From assembly GCA_004554705.1 (NCBI GenBank), contig SFKS01000010.1, forward strand, positions 1 through 28,799: DNA of 28,799 bases, written 5' to 3'. The position numbers and the translations under genes are program-made. This DNA comes from Clostridiales bacterium. GTDB taxonomy: Bacteria > Bacillota > Clostridia > TANB77 > CAG-508. Under the pieces are notes generated by a model, which had not been told where the DNA came from, did no database searches, and saw nothing but the letters and a program-made list of their open reading frames with translations. The number at the start of each line of letters is the position of its first letter. Position 1 is the stretch's first letter. Shown here one piece after another: positions 1-7,095 of this stretch.

Positions 1-13
1 GTCGGAGCTTTTA

Positions 14-110
14 CTTTGTAGTAAATTGCATTTGCAATTTACGTATAAAGCAAGGTTAAGCTACATTAATTTGCACCGATGCAAAGCATCGTGTGCATTA
101 GTGGCTTATC
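14..110. repeat. Nested palindromes interrupting an intergenic repeat
   Basis: This stretch has several perfect or near-perfect palindromes one after another: GTAAATTGCATTTGCAATTTAC around 22-43, and a GCAC-GATGC / GCATC-GTGC hairpin around 73-94, itself flanked by GCTACATTAAT and ATTAGTGGC arms. It has no open frame. Comparison with the copy at 27991-28029 shows that GGAGCTTTTA and TATATTTA...GAGCCCACGAT are adjacent there, while here they are separated by about 95 bases, so this block looks like an insertion into the repeat. Confidence 0.55.
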
Positions 111-189
111 TTATATTTATCATAAATTGAGCCCACGATGGATACGCCTACGATGTTTTTCTTAGGTCCTCAATTTATTCTAAATATAA
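111..189. repeat. Inverted-repeat core of the palindromic element
   Basis: The arms TATATTTATCATAAATTGAG at the left and CTCAATTTATTCTAAATATA at the right are near-perfect inverted repeats around a spacer of about 38 bases. A transcript would fold into a long hairpin. The left arm with the following CCCACGAT matches 28001-28029 with one difference. Confidence 0.6.
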
Positions 190-236
190 AACTCCTGCGT
201 TAGGCGAATTTTTTAGTAGTAAGTCTGAATGGTAAC
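169..236 (-). repeat. 68-base dispersed repeat, inverted copy
   Basis: Read on the minus strand, this segment matches 27955-28022. The first 30 bases, beginning GTTACCATTCAGACTTAC, are identical and the remaining 38 differ at only a few positions. The two copies lie outside genes, about 27.7 kb apart and in opposite orientation. It could be a MITE-like or REP-like extragenic element; no transposase is attached to it. Confidence 0.65.
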
Positions 237-282
237 GAAAACTTTGCGGCAACGAAAACTTCTAGAAATTTTGCGAAAAGCC

Positions 283-312
283 TTGACAATGTATAATATA
301 AAGTAGTATAAT
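283..312 (+). promoter_or_regulatory. Promoter of tRNA-Leu
   Basis: TTGACA at 283-288 and TATAAT at 307-312 with an 18-base spacer form a near-consensus vegetative promoter about 38 bases upstream of the mature tRNA 5' end. Confidence 0.75.
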
Positions 313-349
313 TTTAAATGTCGCAAGACAAATGCCAGTTTAAGTAAAT

Positions 350-437
350 GCAGATGTGGCGGAACTGGCAGACGCACAGGACTTAAAATCCTGCGGTTGA
401 ATAAACCGTGCCGGTTCGATTCCGGCCATCTGCACCA
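350..437 (+). tRNA. tRNA-Leu(UAA)
   Basis: A complete class II tRNA with a long variable arm. The acceptor strand GCAGATG pairs with CATCTGC, the anticodon stem CAGGA/TCCTG encloses the loop CTTAAAA with anticodon TAA at 384-386, and the T-arm GGTTCGATTCC is followed by an encoded CCA at 435-437. An integrase remnant begins about 140 bases downstream facing the tRNA, which is the usual arrangement when a mobile element has used the tRNA 3' end as its attachment site. No second copy of the tRNA 3' end was seen in the window, so attR is outside it or lost. Confidence 0.96.
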
Positions 438-441
438 TTAG

Positions 442-481
442 AACCTCAAGGGTTTCGTAAGATGAACTTGAGGTTTTAATT
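442..481 (+). terminator. Intrinsic terminator after tRNA-Leu
   Basis: The stem AACCTCAAG (442-450) / CTTGAGGTT (467-475) is followed by TTTAATTT. Confidence 0.7.
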
Positions 482-577
482 TATAAAAAAAGCAGATTTT
501 CCTAACATTTTTCCTAACACTTTCAATTTGCTAGTGTAAGTTTAAGAAAATGTTTTGAAATATATTCTTTTGAACAT

Positions 578-983
578 TTATCTAGTACCAATAGATATTT
601 GTTCTTTTTTATTGTCATTTGATATAAATGACATATTAAATTTTGTTTCAATCATATTTGCTGGTATAGACTTATCATTCTGATCCAAATGAGAATATCT
701 TTGAGTAGTAATAATATTTGAATGACCTAAACATTTTTGAATTTCTGGAAGTGGTACACCATTTCTTAAAAGTAATGTAGCACAAGAATGTCTTAAATCA
801 TGTAATCTAATATGTCTAAATCCATTTTCTTTTAATATTCTACTAAAAGTTCTATCTACATAGTCAGGTTTTACTAATCTCCATTATCCATCAAACAAAT
901 AAAATCCTTATAGTCTGTTATATAAGTATTTCCGAAGATTTTTTCATTTAATTTATATTTTTCTTTATACTTCTTTAATAAAA
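578..983 (-). pseudogene. Truncated, frameshifted tyrosine integrase (C-terminal catalytic part)
   Basis: The minus-strand translation gives the C-terminal catalytic domain of a phage/ICE-type tyrosine recombinase. HDLRHSCATLLLRNG carries the second-box Arg and His, LGHSNIITTQRYSHLD carries the later His and the nucleophilic Tyr, and the frame ends at a TAA at 578-580. Two defects are visible. The frame shifts by one base near 875-880: upstream it reads ICLMDNGD, downstream VKPDYVDRTFSRILKENGF. The N-terminal arm-binding and core domains, including the first catalytic Arg, are missing, because homology stops near 983 where a plus-strand gene fragment begins. Integrases of this family are usually about 370-400 residues; roughly 135 codons remain. 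Its position beside tRNA-Leu fits a former tRNA-integrated element. It should be inactive. Confidence 0.85.
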
Positions 984-1006
984 GAGTTGAAGGAACTATT
1001 GAAGAA

Positions 1007-1723
1007 ATGTTAGATAAAGCTCTAGCATTTGTAAGAAGAAATATCGGTACAATGGTTATAATTGATGATAATGGAAAGAGAACAGATGTACCTCATTATC
1101 CTATGAAAGCATTAAGAGAAGCTATTGCAAATGCACTTATCCATAGAGATTATAGCACGAATACAGATGGTGCTTATATTTATTTAAGAATATTTGATGA
1201 TAGAATTGAAATTTTAAATCCTGGTGGTTTATATGGTAACAATCGACTTGAAAATTTAGGCTCTGACAATATGTTGGAAGTGAGAAATACTACAATTATT
1301 AGATTGCTAGAAGATACTACTGATATTGTAGAAAATAGGCATACTGGAATTGCTACAATGAGAGAAGAAATGAAAAAAATGAATTTACCTGAACCAGAAT
1401 TTGAAAATTTAAGAGGAACTTTTAAAGTTACTTTTAGAAAAGAAAAAGAAGAAAGTGATATACAGAATAAGACAGAACAGATTCAAGGTGGACAGAAATG
1501 GACAGAAGTGGACAGAAATAAAATTATAAAAAATATGGAATCTACACAAGATAAAATTTTATATTTAATTAGAGAAAATCCTAGAATCACACAAACTATG
1601 ATGTCAAATGAATTAGGATTTGCAAGAAGTACAATATCTTCAAATCTTCAGAAATTAAAAGAAAAAGGCATTATTGAGAGAATTGGATCAGATAGAAATG
1701 GATATTGGAAAATATTAAAATAA
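1007..1723 (+). pseudogene. C-terminal half of an AlbA/Schlafen-type ATP-binding regulator
   Basis: The open frame, which runs back to about 983 without a start or ribosome site, matches the C-terminal part of COG2865-like predicted regulators (AlbA_2 DNA-binding domain plus HATPase_c_4 domain). The motif ALREAIANALIHRDY (about residues 34-48 from this ATG) is the N-box-like signature of the ATPase domain, and ILNPGGLYG follows. The last 60 residues form a winged helix: ITQTMMSNELGFARSTISSN, then LQKLKEKGIIERIGS. The N-terminal AlbA_2 half is absent. Family members are usually about twice this length. The truncation point coincides with that of the integrase remnant on the other strand, so one deletion probably made both. 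Expression from the internal ATG is possible but unlikely to give normal function. Confidence 0.75.
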
Positions 1724-1741
1724 AAATATATTTTTTAGCAA

Positions 1742-1782
1742 AAAGAGAATGATAAAATTTTAATAAATATCATTCTCTCTTA
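1742..1782. terminator. Terminator between convergent genes
   Basis: The stem GAGAATGATA (1745-1754) / TATCATTCTC (1768-1777) lies between the convergent ATP-binding fragment and the XRE gene. The minus-strand side ends in CTTTTTGC, so it best serves the XRE gene. Confidence 0.65.
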
Positions 1783-2019
1783 ATCATTATCATCTAAATC
1801 ATCAAATAATTTACTATCATAGAAATCTTTTATAGAAATTCCTAAACCAATACATATATAGTAAATCGTATCAGAAGATGGAGCTTTTCTAATAACTTTG
1901 AAAATACTTCTTATAGTTGAGGGATTAATTCCAGAAGCTATTGCTAGTTGATTTATATTCATATTGTTTACTTTACATAGTTCATCTATTCTTTTTCTTG
2001 TTGATTCTAACAAAGTCAT
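1780..2019 (-). CDS. XRE-family transcriptional regulator (79 aa)
   Basis: This single-domain Cro/C1-type DNA-binding protein has a helix-turn-helix at about residues 22-43 (NINQLAIASGINPSTIRSIF) followed by the dimer-side helices and an acidic tail, DLDDND. The length is normal for stand-alone XRE repressors. It has a GGAGGG ribosome site and is divergent from the gene at 2176. A 7-bp inverted repeat (2081-2102) lies between them and is the obvious candidate operator. The likely role is repression of its own promoter and of the divergent accessory genes. Confidence 0.85.
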   Translation of the reverse strand: MTLLESTRKRIDELCKVNNMNINQLAIASGINPSTIRSIFKVIRKAPSSDTIYYICIGLGISIKDFYDSKLFDDLDDND

Positions 2020-2080
2020 AATATTCCCTCCTATTCTTACGAAAATTTATGAAATTAGTATAGCAAATAAAAAAATAAAA

Positions 2081-2102
2081 TATGCGTGAAATTTAACGCA
2101 TA
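2081..2102. promoter_or_regulatory. Candidate XRE operator
   Basis: The perfect inverted repeat TATGCGT / ACGCATA with an 8-base centre lies in the divergent intergenic region. It sits just upstream of the plus-strand -35 box and beside the minus-strand -35 region of the XRE gene (-10 TATACT, complement of 2057-2062). That position would let one repressor dimer act on both promoters. Binding by the neighbouring XRE protein is inferred. Confidence 0.5.
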
Positions 2103-2106
2103 CACA

Positions 2107-2135
2107 TTGACATTTTTGAGCAGTAATGGTATAAA
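2107..2135 (+). promoter_or_regulatory. Promoter of the 2176 gene cluster
   Basis: TTGACA at 2107-2112 and TATAAA at 2130-2135 with a 17-base spacer. The start codon at 2176 follows an AAAAAGGGA ribosome site. Confidence 0.7.
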
Positions 2136-2175
2136 AGATATAGAATAAAAAACTTATGAAAAAGGGAAATTTTTT

Positions 2176-3101
2176 ATGAATAATAAAGTAGTAAATAAAC
2201 AAATACCATTAGAAACAATAGTAAAGGTTGCTAATAATTTAGAAAATTACAAAGAAAAATATGATAGAAAATTTGAACTAGAACAAAATAAAAATAAGAA
2301 TATTCCTTATGGAGAAAAACAATGGGAATATGAAAATGGAAATACAACTATAAATTACACAATAGAATTTAAAAATGGAAAAAATATAAAAGAAAGTGAT
2401 TATAACTGGTTTGTCGGTAACTTAAATCAACCTAGCACAATAAAAAGTATATCTATAGATTTATATGTTAGTTTTTATACCAAAAGTCCAAACAACAATA
2501 TTAATGACATATATAATAAAGTTAATGTTTCATATATTTTAGAGAATTTGATGTTACTATAGATGTAGACACTACAAATCAAGAAAACGAAGCACATAAC
2601 TTATATTCAGAAGTGATGAATATATTAGAAGATAATGAAGATAGATACAATAAAACTATGAAATACAGAAAAATAAGAACACAATGTTTTACAATATCTG
2701 TAGGAATTATCTTATCATACATTTTATATGTTATTTTGAAAATTAATGCAAATAAGATGTCTCCAATATTTGCAGAGTATTTAAACAATAAATATATTCT
2801 GGTATTTGGACAATGGTTTGTTGCCATCTTGTTAGGAAATGTACTTTCATATTGGTATATCTTATCAGTATATAGACCTTTATTACCAGATACAAAATAT
2901 GCAGGATACAACTATTCTACTGGCAGAGGAAATTATACAGATGATGTTGATGACTATATAGAACATTCAGAAGTACATTTTGGGAAATACTGGGATGCAG
3001 AAAAAAGAAGAACAAAAATCGAAAAAATATATAAAATAACAAGTGAAATTATATTAGTGCAATTATTGATAAGTGTAATTTTATTTTTTATAATAAAATA
3101 A
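2176..3101 (+). pseudogene. Frameshifted two-TM membrane protein of unknown function
   Basis: Two overlapping frames appear to be one gene. The first (2176-2562) has 128 codons with an N-terminal helix and a polar beta-rich segment; it ends soon after VSYILE. The second frame is open from 2526 and reads FIYFREFDVTIDVDTTNQEN, continues the protein naturally, and contains two hydrophobic helices (around 2690-2750 and 2800-2860) plus a third at the C-terminus (3045-3098). The crossover lies at the TTTT run near 2537-2540. A repaired product would be about 308 residues, with a cytosolic domain and a membrane-embedded C-terminal half. I do not recognise the family. It is followed after 20 bases by the metallopeptidase gene, so the two probably formed one operon under the promoter at 2107. 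It could be a real mutation or a sequencing indel. Confidence 0.6.
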
Positions 3102-3121
3102 TTTCGTGAAAAGGGGCAAAT

Positions 3122-4609
3122 ATGAAAACTAAAGAACAAAGATATAATGAATTATATAGTAGTGGATTAGTAGATTCGATAAAAGAATTATTTGCTAATA
3201 GAAATGATATTAGTGAAGATTACTATGTTTTAATGGCTGATTATATAGATTCTATGAATGAAATAAAAGATAAAATGTTAATCAATCCAACAGAGATAGC
3301 ACGAAGAATGCCTGAACTGGTAAAAAGCATACGAGAAACAAATTTAGGTGGGATTTATGGAAGAACTGATGACAATAGAATACAAATGGAACAATCTCTT
3401 AGCTATGAAGATAAAAAGTTATATTTCTTCCACGAACTAACTCATGCTTTGCAAACTTCTCATGAAAATGGCAGAGAACAATGTGGATTTTATAATGGAC
3501 ATGATGGAATGTTTCTTACAGAAGGAGCAACACAATATACTGCCGAAATGTTATATAATGTTTCTAATGGTACAAATTTAGAATATAGACAACAACCGAG
3601 AACAGTAAGAGGAGCAAGTAATAGAACACCATATAGTCCATTAAGTGAATATCAATATAATGGAAATGTTTTAGATTTATTAGCAAAGAGTATGGATTTG
3701 CCTTTACCACAAGTTTTAGCATTAGCATATAAAAAAGATGGTAGAGAAACATTAAAAGGTATATATGAAAGTATGGAAGGTAATCAAGGCAAGTTTGATG
3801 AATTAATGAATAATTTAGAGCAAATATATTCTATAGATAATTTATTAATACATGGATATGGAGAACAACTACAAGGTCAAACGCCACTAAATATTACAAT
3901 GCAAGATGGAGTTACAAGATTTCAAGGAAATTTAAACACCTATAGAGAACTTATGAATAAAACTGAAAGAGAATTAGTTGCGACTTATATGGAAAATCAC
4001 GATACAGAGTATGTTTTACAAAATTATAACGAAATTGCACAATATTTAACTACACCAGAATTAAGAAATAATTTCTTAGCAGCAGTTCATGAATTAAGCC
4101 AAGAAGTATCACAAGATAGTAGAAATAATATTATAAATTTTGAAGATTATAGAACAAATATAGAACAGACTACAGAAACACCACAATTTGAAATGCCAGA
4201 AGGTTATTCTATTAATGAATATGGAGAAATTATAAGACCTGCAAGAGAAGAAAAACAAGAGCAAGTTCAAGAAAGTATTGATGTACAGCCAAATGAAACT
4301 AAACTGTCATTAAAACAAAGAGTAGCACAATTTTTACAAAAAAATAATCTATTTATGAACTTATCTTTTGTTGATAAATTTGTTCATAAACAATTAGATG
4401 TATTACCATCACCTACACAAGAAATAAGAGAAACAAATATATCTACAACATATAGAACAAGAGAAAGTTTTATAAATGAATTAACCAATTTTGGTACATA
4501 TAGAAATTTACCACCTATTCAAAGAATGTCTGATCCAGAAAGAATGGCACAAATGAGAAGAAAAATGGAACAAAATCAACAATCTAATGATGATAATGAA
4601 AGAGGTTAA
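3122..4609 (+). CDS. Predicted HExxH zinc metallopeptidase (495 aa)
   Basis: This is an uncharacterised protein with a clear gluzincin-like zinc site. HELTH (H104, E105, H108) is followed 26 residues later by FLTEGATQY, whose E134 is placed to be the third ligand. No signal peptide or membrane helix is visible, so it is presumably cytosolic or delivered by another system. The catalytic part lies in the first 250 residues; the rest is polar and Gln/Asn/Glu-rich, with a low-complexity C-terminal tail. The start follows AAAAGGGG. It lies directly downstream of the frameshifted membrane protein and 2 bases before a broken small gene, in an accessory region. It resembles the anti-repressor (ImmA) class only in having HExxH; the sequence around the motif is different. 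The substrate is unknown. Confidence 0.7.
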   Translation: MKTKEQRYNELYSSGLVDSIKELFANRNDISEDYYVLMADYIDSMNEIKDKMLINPTEIARRMPELVKSIRETNLGGIYGRTDDNRIQMEQSLSYEDKKLYFFHELTHALQTSHENGREQCGFYNGHDGMFLTEGATQYTAEMLYNVSNGTNLEYRQQPRTVRGASNRTPYSPLSEYQYNGNVLDLLAKSMDLPLPQVLALAYKKDGRETLKGIYESMEGNQGKFDELMNNLEQIYSIDNLLIHGYGEQLQGQTPLNITMQDGVTRFQGNLNTYRELMNKTERELVATYMENHDTEYVLQNYNEIAQYLTTPELRNNFLAAVHELSQEVSQDSRNNIINFEDYRTNIEQTTETPQFEMPEGYSINEYGEIIRPAREEKQEQVQESIDVQPNETKLSLKQRVAQFLQKNNLFMNLSFVDKFVHKQLDVLPSPTQEIRETNISTTYRTRESFINELTNFGTYRNLPPIQRMSDPERMAQMRRKMEQNQQSNDDNERG

Positions 4610-4611
4610 AA

Positions 4612-4851
4612 ATGGATGAAAATATTATTAATTATATGAATAATATTGAAAATACTAATTTATCTGAATAGGATAAAGAATTTGAAAAGTATCTAAAGTT
4701 GTTTAAAGAAAGATTTGGAAGAAATGCTTATATTGCAGAGCCGAATGGAACGAAAGAACAAACAATAGAAGCAATCAAGATTTGTTTAAAAAAGAAGAAA
4801 GATATATTAGAACAGTTATTATATTCAAGTTCGGACAAATTTATTTATTAA
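4612..4851 (+). pseudogene. Small soluble protein gene with an in-frame amber stop
   Basis: Starting at ATG 4612, two bases after the metallopeptidase stop, a 79-codon frame would run to TAA 4849 except for a TAG at 4669-4671. After the stop the frame continues as a well-formed small protein: FEKYLKLFKERFGRNAYIAE, then PNGTKEQTIEAIKICLKKKK. I believe this C-terminal pattern occurs in small proteins of other Clostridia, but no function is known to me. Only 19 residues are made before the stop unless it is suppressed. The simplest reading is a nonsense mutation in a decaying operon. Confidence 0.6.
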
Positions 4852-4900
4852 ATTAAGTTATTAACATTTAAATTACATAAAAAGAAAGAGGGATATAGGT

Positions 4901-5311
4901 ATGAATGTTAATGAAAAAATTATTTCTACTAAAACAGAATTATTAGAAACAATAAAACAAGGAGTTAATATTTTAGATTATATTAAAGATGAAAGAGATA
5001 TTGATTTTGTAACTAATGCAATTGTAATTGAAAAAAATGATGAAGATTCATATTATGAAGAAACTGCTGAAATAGTATTTAAGTCAATATTATATTATGT
5101 GTTATTTACAGAGGGAGAAATTAAAATATTAGAAAGATGTAGTGAAATTGCTAAATATGGTATGAATGGTGTAGATGGAATTAACAAAATTAAAAATATG
5201 GTTTCAAAAGAAGAAAGAGCAAATGTACTATTTAAGCCAGTGGAAATAGCATCAGAAAAGACGCAAAAAGCAGTATTTGAAAAATTGAATGAGAGACTAT
5301 CTAAAATATAA
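4901..5311 (+). pseudogene. Internal fragment resembling a VirD4/TraG conjugal coupling protein
   Basis: This 136-residue frame has its own GAGGG ribosome site and ATG, but its content looks like the middle of a type IV coupling ATPase. VNILDYIKDERDIDFVTNAI matches the N-P-L-D-x-I-x-x-x-x-D region after Walker A, the following YYEETAEIVFKSILYYVLF matches the W-x-x-A-x-x-L-L-x-A-L-I segment, and PVEIASEKTQKAVFEKLNER matches the A-S-x-K-T-x-x-S-I segment before Walker B. Neither Walker motif is present. Full-length TraG/VirD4 proteins are about 550-700 residues. If correct, a conjugative element once occupied this locus. The alternative is an unrelated 136-residue cytosolic protein; the start and ribosome site leave that open. 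Confidence 0.45.
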
Positions 5312-5335
5312 TAGGTTAAGAGGAGCGTTTAGCTC

Positions 5336-5742
5336 GAGCCTATCGTAAAAGTTGTGTAAATCGGATTTCCTTCCGATTGATAACTTAAAAAATTAATATT
5401 TTTATAACTAAATTTATTTTAATAATATTTTTCTAAAAAATCAACATTTTAGAAGAAGTTGTGTAAATTTAATAGGACTTAAGAAATTTTCTTCTTAAGC
5501 CTATTATTTTTAGGCTTTTGATTATATTCTACCTTCGTACATAATTCTAAATTGAGACAAGCATAAGTCCCATTTATCAACCATTCTTGACCATTTTTTC
5601 TCTGCTTTTAATGTTGATAGATATAACACTTTTAATAAAGACATGTCTGTTGGAAATACATTTCTGTTTCGATTTATTCGTTTATAGGTACTGTTTAAGC
5701 TCTCTATCGCATTTGTTGTATACATTATTTTTCTTATATATT
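5336..5742 (-). mobile_element. Right-end remnant of an IS256-family insertion sequence
   Basis: The minus strand carries the last 73 codons of an IS256-type transposase, from KYIRKIMYTTNAIESLNSTY to MYEGRI and the stop. Behind them are about 185 bases of 3' end containing two direct copies of GTTGTGTAAAT (5351-5361 and 5458-5468) and a hairpin ATCGGA/TCCGAT. The outer end GAGCCTATCGTAAAAGTTGT resembles IS256-family terminal repeats as I remember them. The catalytic DDE domain and the left end are gone, so it cannot move by itself. Confidence 0.65.
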
Positions 5743-5968
5743 TTAACGATAATGTCGATAGTGTAAAACCAATAACAGGGACTAATGAGCTTAATAGTAT
5801 ATTAGAGTAATTCCTTACTATGTATGAATAAGCAATTACAACGATATATGTTAATACGCAAATACATATTTTCCTAGTCCAACAAGTTTCCCACTTTTTA
5901 TCTAATTCAACTCTTGCATTTCTAATTTTAATATTTTCAATTTCTTTTTCTAAATCTTTTAATTCCAT
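5522..5968 (-). pseudogene. Chimeric ORF: small membrane protein fused in frame to an IS256 transposase tail
   Basis: The first 75 residues are a small membrane protein: a charged helix, MELKDLEKEIENIKIRNARV, then TRKICICVLTYIVVIAYSYI and a second hydrophobic segment, ending LSTLSL. I recall related small proteins of about 90 residues in Firmicutes, ending in a Lys-rich tail with WLKYI. From residue 76 the frame becomes KYIRKIMYTTNAIESLNSTY, the conserved C-terminus of IS256-family (Mutator-type) transposases, through to the stop. The join is in frame and may have used the short LKYI-coding similarity. The chimera has an AAAGAGGT ribosome site and starts one base after the stop of the DUF1016 remnant. 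A stable membrane protein with a foreign 73-residue tail is possible but untested. Confidence 0.7.
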
Positions 5969-5969
5969 T

Positions 5970-6437
5970 TTAAACCTCTTTATTTAAAAATCTTTTTTCT
6001 GGTTCAATTACCTTAGCATTATTTTTTATTAATGGTTCTTCTGTACCATCTTCATTTATGCAATTAATGTATTTAAAATTTCCACCTATTTCTGTTATAA
6101 CAATATTTTTAGTCCAACTAATTTCTCGCACGAGTGGTGCGAGATTTTCTATATCTTTATATGTAAGATAAAAATTTCTCATTCTCCATAAATTGCTTGC
6201 AGAAAATCCCTTTACTTATGGAAATTCTTTTTGAATTTCCTTTGATAAAACTTCAACAATTGATTTTCCCCAGCCTTTTTCTTGCTGTTGATTATATATT
6301 TCTTCTCCAATTCCTCAATACAAGTTAATTAGTGTTGTATTTACAGCCTTCATAGCCTCATATTGACTTTTTCGTATTTTATTTTTAATTTCAACAATAA
6401 AATTATCGTATTCTGCATTTATTAGATTGTTTTCCAT
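5970..6437 (-). pseudogene. DUF1016 (YhcG-like) N-terminal domain with two in-frame stops
   Basis: From ATG 6437 the minus strand reads MENNLINAEYDNFIVEIKNK, then NTTLINLY, a TGA where family members have Trp, then GIGEEIYNQQQEKGWGKSIV, EFP, a TAA, and VKGFSASNLWRMRNFYLTYK through ENLAPLVREISWTKNIVI. This is the winged-helix N-terminal domain of the DUF1016/YhcG family (PDDEXK-type proteins often near restriction or mobile genes). After TEIGG the similarity is lost, and the nuclease C-terminal domain is replaced by about 35 unrelated residues ending FLNKEV. A start at 6182 could give a 70-residue product, but without the domain's first half. Two stops plus a lost catalytic domain make it a clear pseudogene. 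Confidence 0.8.
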
Positions 6438-6461
6438 TTTCAACCTCCAAATAACATAAAT

Positions 6462-6650
6462 CTATTTAATATAATTATTTTTCTTTTGTCTACTCTTATT
6501 TATATTTTCTCTATTTCTACATTGTATAGTGTCATATTCAGACTTAATATTTTCTGCAATAAATGGTTTACCACAATGTTTGCATAGTTTTACTTCTGTT
6601 CTTCCAGAAGTTTCATTAAATACAATGTATCTATTTTTTATACATATCAA
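6462..6650 (-). pseudogene. Zinc-ribbon C-terminal fragment, DUF6076-like
   Basis: The frame contains KLCKHCGKPFIAENIKSEYD, then TIQCRNRENINKSRQKK, a pattern like the C-terminal zinc-binding segment that I associate with DUF6076 proteins. The usual third Cys of the C-x2-C...C-x3-C arrangement is replaced by Asp (SEYDTIQC), so the ribbon is degenerate. No ATG with a ribosome site lies upstream; the frame overlaps the end of the XRE gene by 20 bases. It is probably the 3' remnant of a longer gene. Confidence 0.4.
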
Positions 6651-6891
6651 CTCTAGCTGGTAATTTTTTTGATAACCTTACTGTTTCTTCATTAAACAAT
6701 GCAATAGGTTTTATTTTAAAAGATTTTGCAATAAAATCTATATTTTTACAAGTAAGATTAGCATTTCCAGTTTCGATAACACTAATATATGCCATTTTAA
6801 ATTTTGTTTTATTGGCATATTGTTCCTGAGTCATATTATTTTGATATCTATACCATTTCGTATTTAATCCTACTAACTCCATTGAAGTCAT
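6631..6891 (-). CDS. XRE-family transcriptional regulator (86 aa)
   Basis: This Cro/C1-type helix-turn-helix protein has the HTH at about residues 19-44 (NNMTQEQYANKTKFKMAYIS, VIETG) followed by LTCKNIDFIAKSFKI, the usual helix 4-5 region (family form: L..L..IA.ALGV). It ends with a basic tail. The start has an AGGTTCTCT ribosome-like region. It is divergent from the membrane-protein gene at 7096, with a 16-bp inverted repeat (6911-6959) directly upstream of its start, which suggests autoregulation. Confidence 0.8.
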   Translation of the reverse strand: MTSMELVGLNTKWYRYQNNMTQEQYANKTKFKMAYISVIETGNANLTCKNIDFIAKSFKIKPIALFNEETVRLSKKLPARVDMYKK

Positions 6892-6910
6892 AGAGAACCT
6901 CCAATCTATA

Positions 6911-6995
6911 TTTAACTTTATAATTTTAAACTTATTTATATATAAATTATAAAGTTAAAACAAATAAAACTTAACCCCATTAAAACTTATTAAGT
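6911..6995. promoter_or_regulatory. Candidate operator cluster for the XRE regulator
   Basis: TTTAACTTTATAATTT (6911-6926) and AAATTATAAAGTTAAA (6944-6959) are perfect 16-base inverted repeats 20 bases upstream of the XRE start. Related half-sites (AAACTTA) recur nearby at about 6927, 6967 and 6982, the last as the palindrome AACTTATTAAGTT. Repeated similar half-sites in a divergent regulator-target gap are typical of cooperative repressor binding. The binding protein is inferred. Confidence 0.5.
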
Positions 6996-7095
6996 TTTAT
7001 CTAAATAAATTTATGAAAAATATTGAAATAAAAATATTAATATGATATTCTGTTATAGAATGATATTTATAATTTAAAAATGGGAGGTGATAATA

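Noticed and set aside
2530..2545. Programmed -1 frameshifting between the two frames of the membrane protein.
   Set aside because: The in-frame heptamer T-ATT-TTA does not fit X-XXY-YYZ, and no strong downstream stem was seen.
4669..4671. Use of TAG, or of TGA at about 6339, as a sense codon (genetic-code change).
   Set aside because: Core genes use ordinary stops, all three stop codons interrupt accessory genes, and those genes also carry truncations and frameshifts. Decay explains it more simply.
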